From: DATAQC01 sp038238185
GTDB taxonomy: Bacteria > Actinomycetota > Acidimicrobiia > Acidimicrobiales > AC-14
Assembly (NCBI GenBank): GCA_038238185.1
Contig: JBBRXY010000006.1
Span: forward strand, 9,163-73,162
DNA: 64,000 bases
Direction of reading: 5' to 3'
Under the pieces are notes generated by a model that ran no database searches, was not told the DNA's origin, and worked only from the letters and a program-made list of their open reading frames with translations. The first letter of the stretch is position 1; each line of letters begins with the position of its first letter. Below, in pieces: positions 57,483 to 64,000 of this stretch. Both the position numbers and the translations under genes were made by a program.

Positions 57483-58502
57483 ATGGAGACGACGAACACG
57501 GGCAGACATGCGGGCCCACCAGAGAACCCTGCCGCGGTACCCGGGACCCTGGCCGTCGGCGAGGCCGTCGAGGACTGGACCGGCGACGCCCGCTTCTACG
57601 AGTACAGCCAGGCCGCCGATCCGCTCGGCACGGGTGCCATCTCGCCGGTACCGGCGGTGACCTTCTCGCCCGATCTCTACGCGACCGGCCCCAGCCGGGT
57701 CGTGCCCCTTGATCTCTCGGCCCAGCTGGGCACGGCCTACCCGGCCACGTCGCCCGCGCTGTTGGCCAGTTTCGTGCGCATCCTCGCCGGCGACGAGATC
57801 CGCATGCGTCCCAACGCCACCAGCCAGCTCCTGTATTGCATCCGGGGCCGGGGGGTCTCCCGTTTCGACCACGGGGCGATGCTGTGGCAGGAGGGCGATT
57901 TTCTCACCCTGCCGGCTGGAGGCGAGGTGGTGCACGTGGCCGAGCTCGACTCGGCCTTCTACCACGTCGTCGACTCGCCGCTGCTCGACTACCTCGGCGC
58001 GGTCGCGTTCACCCCACGCTTCGAACCCACCCGCTTCACCGCCTCGGCGGCCCGGGCCAAGCTGGCCGACGTGGCCGCCGCGCCCGATGCCCACGAGAAG
58101 AGCCGGGTGTCGGTGTTGCTCAACAACGCCCGCTTCGACCAGACGCTCACGGTGACGCACACCCTGTGGGCGATGTTCGGGGTGTTGCCCACGGACAGGG
58201 CCCAGCTTCCACATCGCCACCAGTCGGTGGCCGTCGATCTCATCATCGACTGTGCTCCTGGTTGCTACACGCTGCTCGGCGACCAGGTCGACCCCGGGAC
58301 CCGCCAGATCGTCGACCCCATCCGCATCGACTGGCAGCCGGGGGGCGCGTTCGTCACCCCGCCGGGCAAGTGGCACTCCCACCACAACGAGAGCGGCCGC
58401 GACGCCCACCTGGTCCCCATCCAGGACGCCGGGCTGCAGACCTACCTGCGGGCCCTCGACATCCGCTTCACCACCGACGCTCCGCTCGGGCCCGGAGGCT
58501 GA
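57483..58502 (+). CDS. Bicupin protein (gentisate-dioxygenase-like)
   Basis: 339 residues. Two cupin barrels are suggested, about 85-160 (ILAGDEIRMRPNATSQLLYC, EGDFLTLPAGGEVVHVAE) and about 225-320 (LPHRHQSVAVDLII, GAFVTPPGKWHSHHNES). The second barrel keeps the His-x-His and later His metal set; in the first the metal His pair is weak. Overall layout resembles gentisate/1-hydroxy-2-naphthoate dioxygenases, but no aromatic-ring pathway is nearby. It is followed after nine bases by the Nfu-HEAT gene. Confidence 0.68.
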   Translation: METTNTGRHAGPPENPAAVPGTLAVGEAVEDWTGDARFYEYSQAADPLGTGAISPVPAVTFSPDLYATGPSRVVPLDLSAQLGTAYPATSPALLASFVRILAGDEIRMRPNATSQLLYCIRGRGVSRFDHGAMLWQEGDFLTLPAGGEVVHVAELDSAFYHVVDSPLLDYLGAVAFTPRFEPTRFTASAARAKLADVAAAPDAHEKSRVSVLLNNARFDQTLTVTHTLWAMFGVLPTDRAQLPHRHQSVAVDLIIDCAPGCYTLLGDQVDPGTRQIVDPIRIDWQPGGAFVTPPGKWHSHHNESGRDAHLVPIQDAGLQTYLRALDIRFTTDAPLGPGG

Positions 58503-58511
58503 GACCTGATC

Positions 58512-59684
58512 GTGCCCGCCACCGAGGCCGCCCGCCGCGTCCTGGTCGAGCGGGATCTGGTGCGGGCTGCCTTCGACCACCTCACGGTCGACGCGTTCAT
58601 GACCCTGCCCTTCGAGGCGTTGGGTCCGACCAAGGCGCTGCTCAAGCGGTTCCTGTCCACCGAGGCCTGGGCTCCCGCGGACGACGAGGCACTGGCTGAC
58701 GCCGTCGGCCCGGGGGAGGGTTGGTGGCAACGCCACCTCGACGCCGACGTGACCCTCGAGTACGGGTGGAAGGGCGGCCGCTTCGAAGTGCAGGTCGGGT
58801 CCGGCCACCTCGACACCTCGGGTGGCCCTCCCTCAGCCGCACCCCAGCCCCCCCACACCGATCCACTGGCGGACAGCTTCGACGGGCCGGTGGTGCCCGA
58901 GGCCACCCCGAACCCGCGCACCATCAGGTTCCAGGTCGGAGCGATTCACGACGGGGCCAGCCGGTGGTTCGAGTCGGCCGGGGCCGCCGCCCACGAACCG
59001 GGCGCACATCGGCTCTTTGCCGAGTTCCCGGAGGTGGTCAACGTCCTGGTGGGCCCCGAGTTCGTGGCCGTGGGCCTTCGTCGGGCCGACGACTGGGAGC
59101 GGCTGCTCTCCCCCGTGCTGGCCGTGGTCACCGACGAGTTCGCCGACCCGGACATCGACAGCGGCGGCGGCAGCGATCCCGCCCCCCGGGTGATGGGTGG
59201 TCCGGCCGGGGTGGGCGCTCCGCTGGCGGCGGTGACCGGGAACCGGACGGGCCACCGGGTCAGCCGGCTGGAGCAGGCGTGGCTCGATCTCGGGTCGTTA
59301 CGGCCTGGTGAGCCTGGCGACCTGGCCGCGGTCAGGGCCGCGGCCCACGGCGAAGATGCGTCGCGGCGTCAGGTGGCCACCAGCCTCCTGCGTGAAGCCG
59401 ACACCGGGGCGGCCGTCACCGAATGGGCGCATTTGATCGTCGATCCGTCGCGTGCGGTTCGCCGGGCCACCGCCGATGCCATGGTCGACGTGAATCGCGA
59501 GAGGCTGCGCCCCCTGCTCGAGAGCGCCCTGGCCGACAACGACGCCTGGGTCCGGTGGAAGTCCTTGCGGGGCCTGGCCGAGCTCGGCGCCGCGTCCAGC
59601 CGGGAGGTGATCACCGACCTCTCCGACGATCCCGACTTCCGCGTGCGTCTGGAGGTGGCCGCCGCGCTGCGGTCCATCGCCTGA
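58512..59684 (+). CDS. Nfu/NifU N-terminal-domain protein with HEAT-like repeats (CvfC-like)
   Basis: 390 residues from GTG 58512. About 130-210 is an Nfu N-terminal domain (TPNPRTIRFQVGAI, FAEFPEVVNVLVGPEFVAVG, DDWERLLSPV). The last 110 residues form helical HEAT-like repeats (RQVATSLLRE, AVRRATADAMVDV, WVRWKSLRGLAELG, FRVRLEVAAALRSI). The combination is known in conserved virulence factor C-type proteins. The iron-sulfur-binding CxxC domain of real Nfu is absent. The function is unknown; perhaps a scaffold. It is probably co-transcribed with the bicupin. Confidence 0.7.
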   Translation: MPATEAARRVLVERDLVRAAFDHLTVDAFMTLPFEALGPTKALLKRFLSTEAWAPADDEALADAVGPGEGWWQRHLDADVTLEYGWKGGRFEVQVGSGHLDTSGGPPSAAPQPPHTDPLADSFDGPVVPEATPNPRTIRFQVGAIHDGASRWFESAGAAAHEPGAHRLFAEFPEVVNVLVGPEFVAVGLRRADDWERLLSPVLAVVTDEFADPDIDSGGGSDPAPRVMGGPAGVGAPLAAVTGNRTGHRVSRLEQAWLDLGSLRPGEPGDLAAVRAAAHGEDASRRQVATSLLREADTGAAVTEWAHLIVDPSRAVRRATADAMVDVNRERLRPLLESALADNDAWVRWKSLRGLAELGAASSREVITDLSDDPDFRVRLEVAAALRSIA

Positions 59685-59702
59685 CTGCTGGTTACTCGCT
59701 GC

Positions 59703-61457
59703 CTAACGGCGTGATCGGGCCCTTTTGGCAGCCTCGGCGATCTTCGCCTTGGCGCTGGCCTTCTTGGCCGCGGCCGCCGCCGCGGCGTTTGCCTTGGCGG
59801 GGACGGCTTTCGCCCTTGCCGGCGCGGCCTTGGCCTTTGCAGGCGTGGCCTTTGCCTTGGCCGGCGCCGCCTTGGCTCTGGCCGGCGCGGCCTTTGGTTT
59901 GACCGGCGCCGCCTTGGCTCTGGCCGGCGCGGCCTTTGCCTTGACCGGCGCCGCCTTGGCTCTGGCTGGCGCGGCCTTTGCCTTGACCCGGGTCCTGGCC
60001 CTCGCTGCGGGCGGCGCCGTTCCCGGCGTGGACTGCGTCCGGGTGGCAGGGGTCTTCTTGACGGTGGGGGTGGCCTTGGCCCGACTGGGAGCGGGCTTGG
60101 CCGTGGCCGCTCGGGGAGCGCTCGAGCCCGTGGGTCGCGACTTCGTAGCCGGCGACCTGGTCGAGCGGCCCTTGGTCGCAGTCTTGGACGCGGGAGCCGG
60201 CGCCCTGGTCGTGCGGGCATTGGACGCGGCGGTCGATCGTGCGCCCGCCTTGGTGGCGGGCGCCTTGGCCTTCCGCTTCGGCGCTGCCGGGGAGGTTCGC
60301 CTCGCGGCATCGCTCGTCGACGACGCGCCTCGGCCCGGCCGCTTCTTCGGTCGTGGCGTCCCCATGGTGCGACCCCCCGAGAGTCGGGCGACCTCGGCTG
60401 CGAAGTCGGGGGTGGGGGGAGCGTCCAGGTCGCGCTCGTAGAGGTCCTCGCCTTCGTCTTCGTCTTCGACTTCGTCCTCGTCCTCGTCGAACTCGTCGGC
60501 CATCTCGAGGGCCTCGTCCTCGTCGGCGAACTCGTCGTCGTCTCCCTGGAGCGCCTGGTCGAGCTCGTCGGCGAACTCGTCGGGTTCGTCGGCCTCGGGC
60601 ACGGCGTAAACGCGCGACTGGGCCGGTGGACGCGGACGTCGGGCTTCTGCCCGGGCTCGCATGATGGCCAGAGCGGAATCCTCGCCGCCGTCTTCGTCGT
60701 CGTCGTCATCGACCATGGTCATCCGGGGCCGGGGCCGACGACCACGGTGGGCGGGTTCCTCGTGCAGTTGGCGCGGAGGCGGCGGGTCGTCTTCGGCCAG
60801 GATGGCGTCCCGGCGGGCCCGGATGCGGTCGAGCACGGTCTCGCCCGAACCGTCGTCGCCGCGGGCCAGCGCCTCCTCCTCGGCCTTCTTACGAGCAGCC
60901 AGCCGGTTCAAGACACTCGTGACGGGGTCGCCCGCCGGGCCCCGGTGCGGCCGTTCCTCCTTCGCCTGCTGCTGGTCGAGAAACTGGCGCATCGCCTGGT
61001 CGCGCATCATCTCGGCTGCGAAGGGGTCCTGGCGGATCACCAGGTCCTCGGGATCGGACCCGAACCGGGCGGCATGGTCGCGGAGGGCTATCTCGGTGAC
61101 GTTCGCACTCTCGTCGGCCGCTTCCTCGTCGTCGTCGTAGAAGGGCTGGTTCGGACCGAGGCTCGGCGGCGGCGCGCCGCGGCCGCCCGGAATCCCACCG
61201 AACTGGGGAGCGCCGGTCGGCCCCGCGCTCAGGTCGGGTACCGGGCTACCCATCGGCTGGGGGGGCCGTGCCGACCGGCCACGGACGGAATCAGCCACGT
61301 CGTCGAGCGCCGTCGGCGGTCCACCCGGAGGAGTGAAGGCGGGCCGGCCACCGGAGCCGCGGGAGAGGCGTTCGAGCTCACGCTGCGCCTCGCGCTCGAT
61401 CTCCACCTTCGAGAGGGGTCCTTTGGACTTGCCGAAGCGGTCCTTCTTCACAGCCAC
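59703..61457 (-). CDS. Acidic protein with a long histone H1-like Lys/Ala/Pro tail
   Basis: 584 residues from GTG 61457. The N-terminal 120 residues are basic then Pro/Gly-rich. About 100-370 is charged and helical with a strongly acidic block (DEFADELDQALQGDDDEFAD, and EDEDEVEDEDEGED). From about 375 to the end it is almost only Ala, Lys, Pro, Arg and Thr, with repeats of AKAAPARAKAAPVK type (42-base units near 59866-59990) like eukaryotic histone H1 or bacterial HctA/HupS tails. It is likely to bind DNA or RNA through the tail, with the acidic block as a counterweight. No enzymatic domain is seen. Confidence 0.65.
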   Translation of the reverse strand: MAVKKDRFGKSKGPLSKVEIEREAQRELERLSRGSGGRPAFTPPGGPPTALDDVADSVRGRSARPPQPMGSPVPDLSAGPTGAPQFGGIPGGRGAPPPSLGPNQPFYDDDEEAADESANVTEIALRDHAARFGSDPEDLVIRQDPFAAEMMRDQAMRQFLDQQQAKEERPHRGPAGDPVTSVLNRLAARKKAEEEALARGDDGSGETVLDRIRARRDAILAEDDPPPPRQLHEEPAHRGRRPRPRMTMVDDDDDEDGGEDSALAIMRARAEARRPRPPAQSRVYAVPEADEPDEFADELDQALQGDDDEFADEDEALEMADEFDEDEDEVEDEDEGEDLYERDLDAPPTPDFAAEVARLSGGRTMGTPRPKKRPGRGASSTSDAARRTSPAAPKRKAKAPATKAGARSTAASNARTTRAPAPASKTATKGRSTRSPATKSRPTGSSAPRAATAKPAPSRAKATPTVKKTPATRTQSTPGTAPPAARARTRVKAKAAPARAKAAPVKAKAAPARAKAAPVKPKAAPARAKAAPAKAKATPAKAKAAPARAKAVPAKANAAAAAAAKKASAKAKIAEAAKRARSRR

Positions 61458-61545
61458 CTCTAGCGTTGCAGTCGGAGGACGAGTCGACCGATCCTAAGCG
61501 AGGCCCCCGGAACCGTCCACAGCTCCTGTGCTTGCCGTCGACGGG

Positions 61546-61617
61546 TGGGGGCGGGGAGGATCGAACTCCCGACGCGCAGGTTAAAAGCCTGCCGGTCTAC
61601 CACTGACCTACGCCCCC
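61546..61617 (-). tRNA. tRNA-Lys (anticodon UUU)
   Basis: 72 bases on the minus strand fold as a complete cloverleaf. The acceptor GGGGGCG/CGCCCCC has discriminator A; D stem GGTC/GACC; anticodon stem GCAGG/CCTGC with loop CTTTTAA (anticodon TTT); T stem GGGAG/CTCCC with TTCGATC loop. The 3' CCA is not encoded. It stands alone between the H1-like gene and the methyltransferase gene. Confidence 0.95.
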
Positions 61618-61810
61618 TGGGCACTGGTGCGGCTACTGGCGCAATTGCCCCATCCCTTGATCGTAGGGCCCTCGGCCCTCGGCCCTCATCCGTTCTGGTC
61701 GGGTTTGGGTGGCCAGGGCCACCCTGAATCCGACCAGTTCGCCGCCGGGTGGCCGGCTCGTCCGCCCGGGCCTCGTAAGTTGACGCCAGGCGAGGCCCGG
61801 GGAGGCGACC

Positions 61811-62725
61811 ATGTTGACGGCGGAGCAGGTGCACGAGCTGTTGAACCGGTTGCACGAGGCGGTGTGGGAGTTGACCGCGCTGGCGGTCGTTCTCGGTGAC
61901 GATCAGGGCGCCGATCCCCAACTGCTCGCTGATGCCCGGCTGATCCTCACCCGGCTCGACCTGATGGCTCCGGGGCCGGACGGGCCGATCCCGAACCCCG
62001 GCCTGGCCGAGATCCTGGCGGGGGGCTCGGCCAATCTGGCCTCGGAGGCCGCTGCTCCGGTGCTGCAGTGTGCGGCGTTGCTGTCCGGCGCCACGGCATG
62101 GACCACCCAGGACGACTCCGCCCTCCTCGCCCAGGCCCGGGCCAGCGCCCGGGCGCCGGGTCCCTTCAAGCAGTTCGTCGTGCCCCTGCTCGATGGCCTG
62201 GCCGAGATGCTCGACGGTGAGTCGCCGATGATGCTCGACGTCGGGGTCGGTGTGGGCGCCATGGCCGTCGAGTACTGCCGCATCTTTCCCGCCCTCCGGG
62301 TCGTCGGCCTCGACGTCTTCGCACGCGCGCTCGATCTGGCGAGGGCCCTGATCGACAAGGAGGGGATGGCCGGACGCATCGAGCTGCGGCATCAGGACGT
62401 GACCGACCTCGACGACCAGGGCGTGTTCGCGCTGGCCTGGCTGCCGGCGCCGTTCGTCCCCAGGGGTGCGATCGAGGCCGGCCTGCCGAGGATGGCCTCG
62501 GCCCTGCTGCCCGGCGGATGGCTGGTGATCGGCCACGGGAAGTTTCACGGCAGCGCGATGTCCGCCGCGGTCACCCGCCTAAAGACGACGGCGTTCGGTG
62601 GCACGGCCCTCGATGACGACGGGGCCCAGGAGCTTCTTCGAACGGCCGGGCTCGACCAGGTCTGGTCCCTGGACACACCCGAGGGCGCCCTTGGTCTCAC
62701 CGTGGGACGTCGAAGCCTGGACTGA
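61811..62725 (+). CDS. SAM-dependent methyltransferase
   Basis: 304 residues from ATG 61811, preceded by GGGGAGG. An N-terminal helical region (1-130) acts as a dimerisation or cap domain. The Rossmann core begins with MMLDVGVGVGAMAVEYCRIF (motif I) near residue 137, followed by VVGLDVF, LRHQDVTDL and ALAWLPAPFV. A helical N-terminus followed by this core resembles small-molecule O-methyltransferases. The substrate is unknown. The stretch between the tRNA and this gene (61618-61810) shows no other feature. Confidence 0.8.
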   Translation: MLTAEQVHELLNRLHEAVWELTALAVVLGDDQGADPQLLADARLILTRLDLMAPGPDGPIPNPGLAEILAGGSANLASEAAAPVLQCAALLSGATAWTTQDDSALLAQARASARAPGPFKQFVVPLLDGLAEMLDGESPMMLDVGVGVGAMAVEYCRIFPALRVVGLDVFARALDLARALIDKEGMAGRIELRHQDVTDLDDQGVFALAWLPAPFVPRGAIEAGLPRMASALLPGGWLVIGHGKFHGSAMSAAVTRLKTTAFGGTALDDDGAQELLRTAGLDQVWSLDTPEGALGLTVGRRSLD

Positions 62726-62774
62726 GCGGACAGCGTCTGAAAGGGCGGGTCCCAGGAGCCCGTACCCTGGGGTC

Positions 62775-64000
62775 ATGCTTTCGGTGCAGGGCCTCAGCGT
62801 GGAAGTGGGCGGGCGCTTCACCCTGGCCGACGCCACGTTCACGTTGCGAGCCGGCGACAAGGTCGGCCTCGTCGGGCGCAACGGGGCAGGCAAGACGAGC
62901 CTGCTCAAGGTTCTCGGTGGCGAGGACGAGGCTGCGGCGGGGACCATCCGCCACACCGGTGGCCTCGGCTACTTGGCCCAGGACCCGAGGCCCCAAGGTG
63001 CCGGGCGCCAGGCCACGGGCTACTCGCACATCCTGTCCGGCCGCGGCCTGGACACGGCCGCCGAGCACCTCGACGAGCTGCGCGCCGCCTTGGAGCACGA
63101 CAAGTCCGACCGGGCCCTGGCTCGCTTCAGCGACGCCGAGGAGGCGTTTTTCGAGGCCGACGGGTACGCAGCCGAGGCTCATGTCCGCAAGCTGGCTGCC
63201 GGTCTGGGCCTCACCGTCGATCGGGTCGACCTGGCCATCACCGCCCTGTCGGGAGGCGAACGGCGGCGCGTCGAGCTGGCCCGCATTCTCTACGGCGGCA
63301 GCGACGTGCTGATGCTCGACGAGCCCACCAACCACCTTGACACCGACGCCAAGGCGTGGCTGATGGGATTCCTCGGGTCCTACCGGGGGGCTCTACTGGT
63401 GGTGAGCCACGACCTGCACCTGCTCGACAAGGCCATCACCCGGATCCTCCATCTCGACGAGGGCCGGTTGATCGAGTACCGCGGCACCTACTCCCAGTAC
63501 CGGGCGGCACGCGCCGTCGACGAGGAGCGGGCCACCAAAACTGCCGGTCGCCAGCAGGCCGAGATCCGCCGCCTCAGCGACCAGGCCGACAGCATGCGCG
63601 GCCAGACGGCGAAGCGGGCCCGCGTGGCCAAGTCGATCGACCGCCGCGTCGAGAAGATCCGGACCTCGGCCGTGCAGGGACCCACGAGGGAGAAGAAGTA
63701 CAACGTGCGGCTACCGGAGCCACCCCGGTCGGGCCGGATCGTGTTGGAGGCCGAGGGGCTGGCCAAGTCCTACGGCCTGTTACCTGTGTTCGACGACATC
63801 GATCTCACCGTCGAGAGGGGGCGTCGCCTGCTGGTGATGGGCCTCAACGGGGCGGGCAAGACCAGCCTCCTCCGGGTCCTGGCCGGCACCAGCGAGCCGA
63901 CCTGCGGATCGGTGCGGGCCGGCCTGGGTGTTTCGGTCGGCTACTACGCCCAGGAGCACGAGGGGATCCGCGCGGGTGTCTCGGTCCTCGACCACATGCG
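62775..64000 (+). CDS. ABC-F family ATPase, 5' part
   Basis: Starts at ATG 62775 (TACCCT six bases upstream) and runs off the window end after about 408 codons. The first ABC module has Walker A GRNGAGKTS, signature LSGGERRRVELA, Walker B VLMLDEPTNHLD and switch His VVSHD. A linker of charged helix (RQQAEIRRLSDQADSMRG) follows, then a second module begins with GLNGAGKTS. There are no membrane domains, as expected for ABC-F proteins, which act on ribosomes (EttA/Uup/antibiotic-resistance types). The C-terminal half of module two is outside the window. Confidence 0.92.
   Translation, partial: MLSVQGLSVEVGGRFTLADATFTLRAGDKVGLVGRNGAGKTSLLKVLGGEDEAAAGTIRHTGGLGYLAQDPRPQGAGRQATGYSHILSGRGLDTAAEHLDELRAALEHDKSDRALARFSDAEEAFFEADGYAAEAHVRKLAAGLGLTVDRVDLAITALSGGERRRVELARILYGGSDVLMLDEPTNHLDTDAKAWLMGFLGSYRGALLVVSHDLHLLDKAITRILHLDEGRLIEYRGTYSQYRAARAVDEERATKTAGRQQAEIRRLSDQADSMRGQTAKRARVAKSIDRRVEKIRTSAVQGPTREKKYNVRLPEPPRSGRIVLEAEGLAKSYGLLPVFDDIDLTVERGRRLLVMGLNGAGKTSLLRVLAGTSEPTCGSVRAGLGVSVGYYAQEHEGIRAGVSVLDHM

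Overview
The window is high-GC DNA with frequent GTG and TTG starts, short operon overlaps (ATGA, GTGA, TGATG) and many start codons lying 6-10 bases after a TANNNT -10 box. A mycothiol-dependent formaldehyde dehydrogenase, LigC-type DNA ligase, treY-treZ, a caa3-type oxidase with CtaG and an RsbW-sigma pair point to an actinobacterium. engB and thiH are uncommon in classical Actinobacteria, so I infer a deep branch, possibly Acidimicrobiia; no rRNA is present to confirm it.

Layout. 0-9 kb is worn accessory DNA: an RTX-repeat fragment, an ISL3-type transposase remnant, an SMP-30-like remnant, a lipoprotein with two internal copies, and a decayed surface-glycan neighbourhood (protease, GT39-like, GT4-like and GT2-like fragments and a frameshifted sulfotransferase) around one intact GT2-methyltransferase fusion. 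9-18 kb is housekeeping: engB, HAD hydrolase, a thiG-thiH operon under a TPP riboswitch, then lpdA-E2-lipBA, in which lipoate ligation and lipoate synthesis are fused in one frame. 18-27 kb holds a kinase-flippase membrane protein, pyrE, a haem-oxygenase-like protein, an FKBP, a sigma/anti-sigma pair and LigC. 27-33 kb holds treY-treZ, a PHP protein and a phosphoesterase; 33-37 kb a membrane-anchored BTAD protein and a PLP enzyme.

37-47 kb is a haem-copper oxidase locus: ctaB, a second subunit I that has lost every CuB and haem a3 ligand but keeps both haem a ligands, its own subunit III-like protein, a polytopic cupredoxin, then a canonical coxB-cytochrome c, ctaD, ctaE, ctaF and ctaG. 47-64 kb holds serS, sdhCD without sdhAB, small zinc or unknown proteins, DUF885, mscR, a flavoprotein, a membrane phosphoesterase, a bicupin, an Nfu-HEAT protein, a histone H1-like protein, tRNA-Lys, a methyltransferase and an ABC-F ATPase cut by the window edge.

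The most unusual signals are the active-site-less oxidase subunit I with its cupredoxin partner; two intergenic inverted repeats whose arms differ by compensated changes; short palindromic repeats inserted in frame in several genes, one apparently shared between treY and thiG; and the LipB-LipA fusion. All functional statements are from sequence motifs read by eye; no database search was run.
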